DNA of 64,000 nucleotides from Moniliophthora roreri (taxonomy: Eukaryota; Basidiomycota; Agaricomycetes; Agaricales; Marasmiaceae). Location of the stretch: NCBI GenBank assembly GCA_001466705.2, contig LATX02000219.1, positions 186,001 through 250,000 on the forward strand. The letters are read 5' to 3'. The position numbers and the translations under genes were made by a program. The number at the start of each line of letters is the position of its first letter. The first letter of the stretch is position 1. The notes below the pieces were generated by a model. The model was not told the origin of the DNA. It did not search any database and was given only the letters and a program-made list of their open reading frames with translations. Of this stretch, positions 11,545 to 23,639 are shown piece after piece.

Positions 11545-14345
11545 TCAAATACCTTTTGCCTCCCACCGGCCCTTATTCACGATCTCCATTGGTTCGCCGT
11601 TCTTCCTACCAACCGATCCTGGCTGCATCTGGATCTCTATGTCCTGAGCGCTCCACCTTCCGTCCATTGGATCGTCAACAGCCGCCATTCCATAATCACT
11701 ATCATCCCCACTCCTTTCCTCCTCCTCTTCTTCTTCAACGATACGCCCCGGTATTTTTGCAGATCCAATGCCAATGAAACCTCCGAATTCAGTAAGCGAC
11801 TCTCTAGCTTTAGCAAGCCAATCTTCAACAAGTTGGTTCCTCTCCGGGTTGAGGGGTACATCCTCAGCAGGGAGATGTAAGAAAGCGGGATCAGATACTA
11901 CCGAGGGGGTTGAAACTGATACGGAGGATGGGGTTCCAAAAGCAAATTCTGGAGTCGCAGATGAATGTGCTTGTCGCCGCTGCGCCCCTTCGGCTGCTGC
12001 GAGTTGTCCCATGAGTCCTTCGATTGTTTCTGCTTGCTTGTGTATTTCGGCAAGGAGATGTTCTCTTCTTCTGCTTAGGTAGTTTAGTCGAAAGAGTCTA
12101 GAGATAGCCGGAGACTCACGGAAGTATTCGCCTCTTCTGCCCAGGAATGATGCATTCATGCCCACCGTTTAGGCACCCTTTGCATGGTTCATTGTTGGTC
12201 TTGAACTCGCAGCGAACCTTGAGGGCTTTGCAGCGAGAACATGCACGAGGTACCATCCGAGACCTCATTTCATCTTCCTTATCGGTCTGGTCATTGCTAT
12301 AAAGCAAGAAGTAAAGACCTGTTAGCTGTGCTCGAAAAAAATGAATGCATTTCAAGATTCACCCAGATTTTTCCCTCTCGTTCCGATTGGAAACGATGCA
12401 CTCATGCCCACCGTTTAGGCACAGTTTACACGGGTCATTGTTGGTCATGAACTCGCAGCGAATCTTGAGAGATTTGCAGCGCTCACATGCATAACTAAGT
12501 CCTATCAGTGATACCGAGAATGGATACCAACAGGTTAAACTCACGGGTTTCTATGTACCCTTGTGTTGTCAAGGTCCCCATCGTAGTCGTCCTGCGGAGA
12601 CCTAACACGATTTTGACCGTAACTGAATTGATAGTGTGAAACGTTCGGTGCAGAATATATGCTCGATAAATAGGACTTCTGCAGCAGTGATTCTCCAAAC
12701 TGCTGCGAGGAGGGGCTACTCGAACCCATCGTCTGACCACGAGAAGAGTCACCGCTCCCCGGTTCTATAGCCGAAGACACAGCGAATGAGGGTGAACGTT
12801 CCAAATTACGGGGGAAAGCTTCCCATTCCGCTTTTAAAACGGCCGAACCTAGAGAACAGACTCAACGATTCTTGACAAGTACAAAGACGAAAACACGCTC
12901 CGCTCACCATTTTCTACAGCTACACGATACTTGCTTTCAAACCTCTGTATCAATGTCTGATCATCGGGCATACAAGTATCCTGGACGTATTCAAGTTAGC
13001 TGTCACACAACTTGAACAACCTACTATATAATGTTCATATACCTCTGAGGTCAGCAGTGCCATCCAGTCATTATCATGCGTAACAACAACCTCGACATCG
13101 GGATTCTGATAAGTGTGCCAGCATAAGCTATTGAACGCCTTAGTCAATGAAAATGGCTCACATTTCGCAATATAGAGTCGTTTATAGCATTTAAAGGATG
13201 ATAAGGCTACATTTGAGCGGTTTCAGAAAGGCGTGATACCTTTACACATATGACTCACTTGGGAAGGCAGAGAATCAGATTCAACATCCACAAGGCTAGC
13301 GTTTTGGAGGGTTTGCTCGTCAGTAATGGAAGTGCCCTTACTCGAGCCAGACCCGTTAGAACCAGTGCTCCCGCTGTTGCTGGCAGTTCTTTGTCTACCA
13401 GAATACGAGAAGCGACCGGATGGGTCGAAGATACCACTTCCCGATGAATCAATGGTGCTGGTGACTTTGACTCCTCCACGAAGCCGAGCAAATGGGCCTT
13501 GCCGTAGTGTTATTCGAAATCCACGTATGAATAGGGCTTGGTTCTCGTCGGCATCACTCGCAGAGCATCTACTCACAACGGATGATTGTAGCAGGGAGGA
13601 CTGCGCCAACTTCATTTGTCCATCAACCACCCCTCCAGTGCTGAAGATAAACGAGCACGATTGACTGGAATACGAGCTGTTGAAAAGTACGGTTTCCCAA
13701 GCATCCGATTTGTCGAATCCAGTGACGAGGTATAACGACCCGTTCTCAGCTTCCCGTCCTAGTGTACCGTTAACAAATTGGTACCAATCATGAGCGTTTT
13801 TTCGTGCATATTCGCGGAAAGACGCTCGATGCGAACAGTCAACCCGACGAGCGCCGTTTGGAGGCATTAAAACTGCACCACTGTCCTTATTGAAAGAGAT
13901 CTCGATTCCTCCGCCAACACCAAGTGCTGAACCACTAGGATGGAAGACGGTGGGTGAGAATCATCAAAAGAAAAATAATGATGTTCACGCACGGAACAAT
14001 AGCTGATGCCTCAATGTTCACCTGGCGTTGCTTCGCGCGCCTACTACAGATAGGTATTCCAGGCCGAAAACGCTTGGGCGCTCTGAATGTTTGACCATTC
14101 CATGCAATGGGAACAAAGTTGGCGGGGGTACCACGGGATCGGTTTATTGGATGGTCTGCAGAAACGCAAACATTGAAGAAAAAGTCAAAACCGCCATCGG
14201 GCGTGATGACTCCGAGGTCACCGATCTGAATGCCTTTATCCGAATACTCTGGAGGAAGGTCGTCGTTCGGTTCCGGCAACCAAAGCGCATGGCCATGTCC
14301 GAGAGGGAAGAGAAGACGAGCATAGAGTTGACCTTCGCACTCCAT
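11545..14345 (-). CDS. Agaricomycete protein with C-terminal tandem Zn2Cys6 clusters (782 aa)
   Basis: Nine exons: 14345-13993, 13934-13259, 13206-13162, 13105-13043, 12980-12908, 12848-12545, 12494-12363, 12296-12120 and 12070-11545. They sum to 2,349 nt with every junction in phase. The N-terminal ~450 residues match an uncharacterised agaricomycete family (LLFPLGHGHALW, GDLGVITPDGGFDF, DHPINR, WYQFVNG, GSLYLVTGFDKSDAW, VTHDNDW). A Ser-rich linker follows, then two Zn2Cys6 clusters of identical spacing (CX2CX6CX8CX2CX6C) at about residues 505-549 and 549-608. Next come a short coiled-coil-like segment (REHLLAEIHKQAETI) and an acidic tail. Family knowledge makes it a likely DNA-binding regulator; the target is unknown. 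The two clusters come from a duplicated exon (separate entry). I considered two separate genes, but phase continuity across every intron favours one. Confidence 0.85.
12120..12494 (-). repeat. Tandem duplication of the Zn2Cys6-encoding exon
   Basis: Exon 7 (12494-12363, 132 nt) and exon 8 (12296-12120, 177 nt) each encode one complete zinc cluster. The two share most bases over the cluster, for example CGCTGCGAGTTC and CTAAACGGTGGGCATGA in both. Both exons are a multiple of three and are flanked by phase-2 introns, so either can be skipped without a frameshift. Exon 8 is longer because of a 5' extension (NDQTDKEDEMRSRMVP) and a short 3' tail. Confidence 0.85.
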
Positions 14346-17300
14346 GGTCTATGGGGATGGGGGAAGAAATCACTCGAGTATCTGGCGTATAACCTGTTTT
14401 TCAAGTCCAGCGAATACGTGCATGCTGCCAAGTTGCATCGGTATGCAGAGCCTGCTGCTGTTAAGGCCCTCATGTTTGCCGGTTCTTTGATAACTATTGT
14501 GTATTTGAGTGCCTTGATTTACGTTCAACTGTCCCTAATCCAGTGTCACCGTGTGTGCTAGCTGTTGCTTTTCGAGGCACAAAAAGGTCTGCGATACTCC
14601 TGACGCCCTATTCCCTTTTCATATAAGTGAATTAGTGTGTCGCTTCAAGTCAGTCAAACACACTAACGACTCACGAGTGGAGGAATGATTCAGAATCCCC
14701 ACCTCTCCTGCCCGCTAAAGTCGACCGCTTCTTTCAGGTCGATATTGCACCCGTCTGGATACCATAGTTTACGCCGTTCCGCTGCACGTTGTCAACATCG
14801 GCGCATCAGGAATTGACCAGATTACTCCTCACTCTCCGCCAGTTTCCCAGCTTTTCACTCGAACAGAATAGTGGAATTGAGAGTGGAAGTGGGTGAAAGT
14901 GAGTGGAAACTGTCGTGGGGAAATCCTGCCCCCACCCGCCCGGGCGCTAATCACAGATCACCAATGTCGAACGTGGAACTGTAACAGGCAGTGATTTTCA
15001 ATGTCATACACAGCTTTTACGAGTCCGAGGGAACGAGGATTCGTCTTGTTGATGAACGAGGGTCCATATTTTTTGGCGCGGTTGGGAATGGAAGGTGAGA
15101 AAGTGTGCTCTTGCCCCGTCTACACCCACATCGGCTGGTCTAGACCACGCCGAGAGGTCATCGACATCAGCATTTTCGTGTCTGGTATCTTGCTTGCATT
15201 TACACCGTCATCAAAAGCCTGCAGCTGCGAGGAGTCAGTCGAACGCTGGACAAGCAGGCGAACCAGTTCCTCACCACTTGGCAAAACATCTGACTTTCGA
15301 GCTAGGTTGGAAAGGATGTTATTACGGATCTCTCTGCAGTGCGTACTGACTTTCCAATAGATCTCTGGAGGTGACTGACACAAATTTACAGGACACCGTC
15401 GATGGAGACTCGATTAGACTAAAATTTGGATGATTTGACATAACTCCACCAGAGAAGCTGGCGATTTTGCATTGTTTACCCCTCGTTCAAATGACTGCTG
15501 GATTTCTGGTCCGGAAAGGTGTATAGTACAAACTATATAACCCGGCAATGGGCTGACGAAGAATTCCACAATAGACAAATTTCCTCGAAATGCAGATCGC
15601 GAAGAATAGCTAGTTGGTGGGTTGCGCAACCTCACTACTTCAAGATGAGAAACGTACTATTCTCGACTAAGCAAGATGATGAACACCGGCCGGGTTACGC
15701 AAGTCAGACAAGGTACTGCACCCCACGGTCACTCATCATTCACCGATTCGATACTGGCGGGTTTCATGGTGTGTTCTCGATCACTATTGCATAAATGTGG
15801 AACTTGATCTTCACATCTCAATTCTCAATGGCCTGTCAGGCACTTCGGCCTTGAGGGCAGTACCACTCGTGTAAAATAGAATACTTTGGTAATTACACTT
15901 GTTTTCTTTTTTCCTCTTCTCCGGATAGGTGTTGATGACTGCTTGATGAGCTGCAACAGCAACTTCCTGCAATGCCTTATTATTATCTCGGGCTCGTCCC
16001 TGCCAGCGGGCCACGCTGGCCCACAAGTAACAAAGTTGAGAACAGAAGGAATAGGGAGAAAAATCCATCGAATGAAGGTGCTTTCTATCGCCTCTGCAAC
16101 CAGCCTCAACCACACCAGAACTTCATTCTGGCTCCGACACATTTGCCACCAGTCATGTTCACATCGATGTTCCGTCCGGATTTGGTGTCGTCGCCAAGAG
16201 GGCACCGAGGCGTGCTACCCGAACGAAATCGTGAGCAAATAAGTATAGTACATGAAGCATACCTCTTTATTCGTACCTCTTTATTCGTACTACACAGAGT
16301 AAAGCCGTGGCCATTCTCGCATACCTCAATTACCGGGACTTACCACCTAGTTGGATCCAGATAGCCAAAAAGCCTCGGATAGACCGTTGAGTCCGCAAAC
16401 TCCGTCAAACATGGGCAAGCGATTGGAACGAGATAGAACGTCATCGCATGGAGAGACCTTGACAAAATGTCCGCTGTGTTCGACGAACGCTTGGCGACGA
16501 AAGTGGCCGCCGGGACGATCAAGATTGCCTCGATGGCCACGTGCTTGCAAAATGCCCCAACAAGTTTTATTCAGGCAACACTAATTGGGCGATAGCAGAT
16601 TTTATTCACCTATAGTAAACTGGCTTACAGAAAAGCTCAGATATAGGCAAGCACAGGGATGAGCTTTGTACATGCATCTATCTATCTTATCTGCATTTCA
16701 AAAGGCAGGGACCATGGGGTGCGGAGGCTGGGGGCGGCCATCAGGATTTTCCTCACAATCACTTTCACCCATTTTTACTCTTAATTCTGGCCATCATACC
16801 ATCTTCATTTGGTCAAATATTAAAGCCTCGTCACACTAATACCCGATAGCCATTACTTGCACAATTTGTGATTTTTGACAAAAAAAGTCTAGCAAAGTGG
16901 AAAGTGGGAGGGAGGGTTCCAGACCCCCAAAAGTGAGTCACCAAAAACCCTAATACACAGAAAACACTGATTTAGTCTGGTGAAAAGTCAAGAAAGTGGC
17001 AGAAAGTCGGGAGTGGTTCGATTGGTGATTGCCTAATGGACCTACCGCCACTAATGTCCATGGGATTTTAGTTGGCATCCAATGGAAACCGACGATTCCT
17101 AATCACATCATATAACATCTGATCTGATGTGCACAAGGTGTCATTTTTTCATCGGGCTTCGTCGGACCGCGTGGAAAACATTAGATCTCGTTAGGGCTCT
17201 TTCGGTTGCACGCGTGGCCAGATTATTGTAGTCAAATTATTGTTTGGAGGCGCAGATTTCGTACGTGGGCTGTGGTCGATAACTCAAATGTCACCAGCCA

Positions 17301-18857
17301 AGCGATGTGCGATTTTGAGCCCGCTGATGCCCACCAACCAAGTATATTAGTAACACCCCAGAAGTTTCGGAGATCGCGTGATCTGCCAATTTTCCAGCAG
17401 CGGGTTTTGGCGCATAGCGCCCCCTCAGCGGGATAGGTTAGGGGTTAGGTATTAGAAGTGCGGTTGGGGGTTTGTACTCACTGTGAGTTGGTTTTAGGGG
17501 CCTGGTGTTGGCGGTTTAGGCGTTAAAATGTTCGTGGTTAGCAGTTAGGAAGATTGTCAGGGCACTTGGAAACGCGAAGGAGTACTTACTAGAAATGATG
17601 GCATCATCGCCTTTCGGAATTATCCGAGGTGGATTAATCGACCCCATCACTAGTGATATGGCATGTCCAAGTTGTTTCGAATAAAGAGGCTGAGATATCA
17701 GGTTTCGTTACCAGGACATCGAATGGAAATCGAATCTACTGCATCTCATCAGATGACATCGAATAACATCGACGCACATCTCAAGCACATCTCGTTGGGC
17801 CGGTCAAGTCGCGCAGTTTAACGGCAAGTGGCCAAATTGCGTGGCTCACCCTTAACAAGTGTGCACATCCAGAACACCGCAGACCTTCATATCGGTGCGA
17901 GCTTGCGCAATTGGGTTGTCACGCTGGACCTTTTGAACTATTATTAACAAACCCTTGGGAAACCCAACTTGACATATCGGTTCACCAACGTCACTCAAAT
18001 GCCAAATGTTTAGTCGCCGTAGCAAATAGCTAGCGCTGGCGGCAGGCAAAGTTCACGAAAACTTGACACTTTGCTCAAACTGGTCAAAATCGCAAAGTGT
18101 GGTAGCCCAAGTGAAAACTACCAAAGATAAAGGTGCTTTTTTACCTGATTATCTTGAACAATTCTGAAAAGTTCAAGGGTCAGGATTGCTGGAATCGAGG
18201 GTTAAGTGGTTGACAATGGTGTATGGAGAGTGGCGTATCTGTTCCCAGTCAGTACTTATTTGCGAGGTGCCGGTCCGTCCCATCAGCCCTGTACTGGCCG
18301 GTGCTGGCCGGTGTAGCACTGGCTGTATGAAGCAAGCTGTCGATACACGTGTCCCATATTCATACGTACCGGGTAGGACGGGGCCGTAATGCACGGCGTC
18401 ATTGCCACCCAGACTGCTCGGTTCCTACTGTAACCAGTACCATCTTTAATCACCAAGTAAGGCACAAAGGATTTAGTAAATCGGCTCACACGAGGCCAAG
18501 TATCATCCTCGGTTCTGATCACAATCCTTCATGTTGAAACCCAGACGCGTTTCAGCACAAGCTGAATATTCCAAAGTCGCGGTAAGGGTCCTAGCTTTTT
18601 TCAGAAAGTGAGTCGTGGAGCTAATCATCATCAGTGAACGCAGTATCACCATTCGGAAAGTATTTCTTCCCGATATTGGAATAGAATTGGATTTATGCTA
18701 GGGTTGTTTGAATTGAACCTGGTGCGCCCAAACTCCCTCGTGTATTTATTGCCAATCATTCTGATCCTAGTATGCATGCCAAATCAAGAAGAAGGACCAA
18801 ACCTACAGATATAGAAATACCTGGTCGAATACGTGCTGGGACCCTTCCTCGTTACCT
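14346..18857. other. 4.5 kb gene-free region between two Zn2Cys6 genes
   Basis: No frame here has coding character, continuous splicing or a recognisable domain. It separates divergently transcribed regulators (ATG at 14345 minus, ATG at 18858 plus). Local oddities are a 14 bp tandem pair (TACCTCTTTATTCG, about 16260-16290), a G-rich TTAGG-like patch at 17433-17450, and two diverged similar patches rich in CATC/GATG near 17070 and 17720. It may hold old, unrecognisable transposon remains. Confidence 0.5.
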
Positions 18858-20893
18858 ATGGCTTCCTCAAAGGCGAAACGGAAACTGAACGCGTGTTCAA
18901 ATTGTCGCAGGCTGAAGACTAGATGCGAAGTCTTGGATCTTCAGCCGCCGATATGCTGCCATAGATGCAGAAAGGTCGGGATCGACTGCTCGTATAGCGA
19001 GCTGGATGCGAGTCTTTTCCTTGAACAGGAAAAGCCAAAATACACGGGGGAGACCTATCTTGCGTTTGCCCGTGCTTTCCAGGACCTCCAGGCTTTTTCT
19101 CCCGACTACATTAACACGCATTTCACTTGGATCGTCAGTTCCCGAAATATCGCGGTGGACACCTTGCTTCAAAGGATCGTGGAATGGTTCGAAAAATTCA
19201 ATGGCTCCAAGATCGACAACTGGCATGAATTGGATTGGTCATCCCCTTTGGCTTGCATCACCAGCTTGCAGTCCTGTCACTCAGTAACTAGCCCAGAGGA
19301 TGAATCACTCTTTTCACCACAGGATACAGTACCGGAAAATATTCTATCTTACATCCAAATATACGGCCTTTTACAACTGTGGGTGTCTCGTTTATCTTGT
19401 AAGCCTACTACGGGAACCTAATTGCATTTAGTTACCAGCAGAAATACGGCGGATGGTTGTCCTTTACGGTCACTGAAGAAACGCATGATTCACTCCTTTG
19501 CCTTGTTTGTTGCACTTTAGCTGCTCAGCATCTTCCTGAACATGTGCGATGGCGCTTCGCGCCCAAGTTACAAGCAATGACAGAGCAAATGATCAGGAGG
19601 GTCATGTCGGGTCCAACGCCTTTCCCCGCTTCATCGACCACCGTCAAAGCTCTATATCTCTGGGCAGCGTGGTTGCCTCTCGCTCGAAACAAATATGAAC
19701 AGCCGGTACGAGACCGATATTCTGTTTTGTCGGCTGTCCTGGATATGGCGCTTCGTCTCCGATTGGATGGCTGCGCACAGCGTTTACTCGAGATACGCGA
19801 GTTGCAGGCAGCAGGCCACCCTGTTGACATGAACCTAGCAGCGGAATTATTGGATAAAGCCCGTCTGGTAAGCTGCCCGCCGTCTTCTTGTCACGTCATC
19901 GCTATATTGAGCTGAATCGGTGTAGTGGGCATGGATCACGATTGCGAACGCTGAGTAAGAAGAGCTTGTTCTTCTTCCATTCCGCCGCTGATGTCGCGTT
20001 AAAATGCTCAGGTACTCTCTCTCGAACGGGGAATTCCCTCATCGCAGTCATGGGCGTCATGGACCGAGCTTTGCTTCTGTTTTCCCTCTCACACACACCA
20101 TCCCAGCGCACCTCGATGGCTGCCAAGACGCCAGAATCAGAATTATTGCAGATCTTTTGCGCGTAACAGAAACTGCTCTCAAGATAAAACCATACTCGAA
20201 TCATTTCAGCGACTTGGAGCATTGGTTTCGAGAACGACGCAGATGTTTACGAGATTTGGCTAATCTGCAGAGGGCCTCGACGCTCTTTTCTCGTATGTCT
20301 TTTTCTTGCAGGATCTGTTGTCTAACATTGACCAGCCCAAAGCATTGTCAGATCTTGCTAAACACCAGTTCACTCACTTGGGACTCTTCTCTCGCATGTT
20401 GCAGCTTCGCGTCTGTTATGATGTTCTGTACACCGCGTGGAAGCTGTACGAGACATCACCACAATACAAGGATAATCCCAATAACCCGTTTTGGTGTTTA
20501 GAAATCGACCCTTCACTGGTAGATTGGATGAAGGATGGGTTGGTACTCGCTGAAGAAATCCTTTTATGGGCCATACAGGTTGATTCCGACGTCTTGGTGG
20601 TTTTGCCAGACCACGTTTTTCTCTACTTCTCCTTCGCCGCTACCTTTGTTATCGGGGTTAAATTCATTGGGTTCAACGCACTTCATACAGCGGTTCCGAG
20701 CGTCGACTGCCAACTCCTCAATCAAGCGATAGAGAATGTGAAACGTGCAGCTTTGTGGCCGGGACATCCTGCGAAGTTTTGTGCGGATTTTCTGATGGGG
20801 TTGCTCTCTTTGTGGGATAATAGGGAGTTCCTCTTCACTGGAGGCGACGGGAAGAACGGTGACGTTTTTGCGGAGGATGCGGTGGCAATGTAG
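18858..20893 (+). CDS. Zn2Cys6 transcription factor (605 aa)
   Basis: Five exons: 18858-19378, 19432-19867, 19926-19954, 20012-20292 and 20343-20893. They sum to 606 codons with the stop, and exon 3 is only 29 bp. The last intron is 50 bp with GTATGT, a CTAAC branch-like site and an AAAG acceptor; the nearer TTGCAG gives the wrong frame. The N-terminal cluster uses C13, C16, C23, C34, C37 and C44 (CSNCRRLKTRC, then CHRCRKVGIDC), preceded by basic residues. The remaining ~550 residues are helical, as in the regulatory region of fungal GAL4-type factors. The nucleus is the expected location. It lies convergently, 124 bp from a citramalyl-CoA lyase gene, so it is a candidate local regulator. The exon 3-4 boundary is the least certain part. 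Confidence 0.85.
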
Positions 20894-21017
20894 CTTTTAG
20901 TGTAGGTAATTCAGAGCTTTGTGTACGAGTGTGATTGACCCGGTAGTAATTTTACTTAGAGAACCGTACATTCTTTGTTGTACAAAACACTTGAACGCAG
21001 AAGAGCCGAGGGAAAAA

Positions 21018-22438
21018 TCAATCAAACGAAGGAATCTTCAGATTCGCCGCTTTCGCTACCTTTATGATACTCTCAGCCTAGGATCTGGGCGTCAAAAGCT
21101 GCTCCCAAAAATACCGAGGACTTCTCACTTGTTTAATCATCGGCGCGTCTATCATTTCCCCGTCCAAGCCTATTGCACCTTTCTCTAAAGCATGAGCAGT
21201 TTCCATTTGATGAAGTATCTTCGCTGCACGAGTGATTTCTGTGACAGAAGAGAGGTCAGCCGTGGTATCCAAGTCAAGGAAGGTGCCGCGTACCTTCGCT
21301 AGTCGGAACGAAAGTAGATAGAATCGTTTCTACTTGATTTGGATGAATAGCTTGCTTGGAGAACGTAAGCCAAGGGTATTCCCGCACAAGTTCAGCTACA
21401 CTTACCTTCCCGGTGAAGCCTAGCCGCCTTCCATCCTGGCATTCGTCCTTCAAGTACTCCAAATCCTTATAGTGTATACAGACCTAGGTACCCTTTTCAA
21501 TTCCTGAGTTCTCGGAAGAGACACAACACAGACCATGTCAATAGCTTCTAACCCAAATGCCTTTGCCGCAACCGCAATCTGAGAACGGGTATACAACAGC
21601 TCCTGACGCGACTTTGTCCGAATAATCGAGGTATCCGCGCAGTCTTAACACAGCACACATTCAGTACGCGAATGAACGAGATAGAGGAGAGACTTCACAG
21701 TCTTCTGCCGCGAACTGTCGATCATTCATAAGGTCCAACGTGTTGAATATCACAAAAGGGTAGAACGTACCAATAACCCACTCAGAATTCCACCCTCCAC
21801 CTGCTCATACTCTGACTTCCACCCAGCAATTTCCCCGAGATTCCACATGGCCTTGGCACTCTCCACACTAGAGACAATGCGCACCGGTGTTTCCCGTGGG
21901 TTTTGCTTAAACACTTGCGCAATATGTCGGGAGGCATAGTGTAAATCCTGCGCAGAGTGCACTTTGGGTAGAACGACGGTTTGAACAGCCGGTAGCGAGA
22001 GCTACATGGTTGGCAAGGTTAGCAGACGAGTGCTTCGGGATTGAGGACGAACGTACTATTGAAGTGACATCTTGCGTGAAGAATGGTGTGCTGACATCGT
22101 TCACTCGGACTGCAATTTTGTCTGTAGAGGGTAGGTTTGTTCCCTGTACTCCATCAGTAGTGATGTCCTCCTGTACGAGATAACGAATAACGCACACCCA
22201 GAAATGCCTTTAATTTATCCCTTGCATTCGCTTTATCCTTTGCACTGGGCGCGACACTATCCTCTAAGTCATAGATGATCACATCGGAATTAACGCTGGT
22301 AGATTTCTCTAGCATACGGTCAGAGGAAGAAGGTACATAGAGGTATGAACGCCGCAGTGTCGCATCGTCGAGGGCGGTTGAGAATCGACGAATGCCGGTG
22401 ATGGTGGCGGTTGTGCATTGAAGGTAACGGGCAAACAT
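21018..22438 (-). CDS. Citramalyl-CoA lyase / HpcH-HpaI-CitE family protein, CLYBL-like (331 aa)
   Basis: Nine exons: 22438-22196, 22143-22057, 22001-21771, 21714-21699 (16 bp micro-exon), 21643-21534, 21483-21406, 21354-21294, 21238-21129 and 21077-21018. Total is 996 nt, giving 331 aa against about 340 for human CLYBL. Family motifs seen are LRRSYLYVPSSSDRML, YDLEDSVAP with the metal-binding acidic residues, AVRVN, TVVLPKVHSAQDL, the ESAKAMWNLGEIA helix, EDYCAD, GFTGKQAIHPNQVE and KGAIGLDGEMIDAP. The N-terminus (MFARYLQCTTATITGIRRFS) looks like a mitochondrial presequence. Known relatives cleave citramalyl-CoA to pyruvate and acetyl-CoA, or act on malyl-CoA-type substrates; which applies here is inference. 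The GGILSGLL region is less typical. Confidence 0.92.
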
Positions 22439-22626
22439 TTACTATCGTTCCGGACTGAGTCACAGTGAGGGTTTTTGGCAGTGATGATATTATACCCGTA
22501 CTAGCAACTTTCGCGTCAATATCCTGCCATGTTTGATGATGGATCGCGACTCCATACCAGCTGCGATAAAACTTCATCATACAGCAGGACTAACGCAATA
22601 ACTCATCGAGTTCATGAGTTCATTTA

Positions 22627-23632
22627 CAGTCGTTCCGGAAAAGGTTGTCTGATGTTTGTTTGGCCTCGAAAAAGTCAAAAAATTCAGAGAAAATAGAAAA
22701 AAAACAAATCCCTATTCTTCCTGCACTTACTGCTCCAATGCAAGCCATGATAGATTCATATGGGTCAGATATGTTCAGAGAAAACTCATGGAGGGATTTT
22801 GAAGCGTAAATTCAACTTATAGAGGGGGTAGGTACATCCAGAAATAGCATACAGTAAAAGCAACTTCTCAGGGCGAATATAGACAGTAAATGGGTTGAGA
22901 GACGAAAGAAGTAACTTGAAAGGCTGAGAAACTATGTATTTCTGCTGGATGAGTGGTACAGGAGTGGTGCAAAGAAGGGTTACGCCGAAGTGACCGAACA
23001 ACTACACCTCGGATGCTCTGTTTCAACATTCTGAACCTTGATAAGTGTAGACGATGATTCCAGTCTTCATATGAATGCTCCAGTCCAGGTTATTCGTGAT
23101 TTCATGCTGAAAATAGCGGTTACACGTACGCCGCCCACGACCACCTATAGGGCCGTGTTGAAGCATTCTGTGGGCTTGGAAGTTCTTTTCGATGGCATTG
23201 AAACTGGGATGCTGGGATTTCAGAACGGAGGAACGCAGTTTTCGGTACTTTCAATGCTGAAGTGGATCTGGGATTAGACGACTCTTCCTCAACTTGCATA
23301 AAAAACCACGCACCTGCACCGAACATGCACCACTGCCCACTCCTGAACGTACTTTATGCTCCTGCCCAAAACTCCCCGCAGATGACCTCTGCTCAATGGT
23401 CTACGCACCAATGATCACGTTGAAGCCGTACTTGGGCGATAGGTTCATCAGAATGCTGCATTTCGTTGGATAGTGCAGAAGGATGTTTCTGGCAAGGTTT
23501 CAAGTCTTCTAAGAGGGCCCAGAGTGCGAGGCGTTGTGCGCAATGATTTTGAATGAATTTTCTTATTTTCCTTGAATTTCTTGGTTTGTTTGAGGCCAAA
23601 CAAACATCGGACAACCTTTTCCGGAACGACTG
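22627..23632. mobile_element. Non-autonomous Tc1/mariner-like element, 1,006 bp
   Basis: Terminal inverted repeats of about 70 bp start CAGTCGTTCCGGAAAAGG at both ends; the first 41 bp differ at one position. The element is flanked by TA on both sides (22625-22626 and 23633-23634), the target duplication of Tc1/mariner elements, which also typically begin CAGT. The interior has only short frames and no transposase, so it would need an enzyme in trans. The ends differ from those of the Tc1 element at 33437-34840, so that element is not an obvious partner. The right end lies a few bases from a truncated gene (23640-23960). Confidence 0.8.
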
Positions 23633-23639
23633 TACCCCG

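Noticed and set aside
13223..14345. Treating the N-terminal part (14345-12908) and the zinc-cluster part as two genes
   Set aside because: All nine exons join in phase to 2,349 nt. There is no start context or terminator between them, and an apparent stop after exon 6 disappears with the TTAG acceptor.
17433..17450. TTAGG-like patch resembling an interstitial telomere repeat
   Set aside because: Only about two imperfect units; too short to distinguish from chance G-rich sequence.
20293..20311. 19 bp intron (GTATGT to TTGCAG) in the Zn2Cys6 regulator
   Set aside because: Too short for splicing and leaves the wrong frame; the 50 bp intron ending AAAG with a CTAAC branch-like site fits both.
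22171..22195. 25 bp intron in the CLYBL-like gene
   Set aside because: Below a plausible length; the next acceptor gives a 52 bp intron in the same frame.
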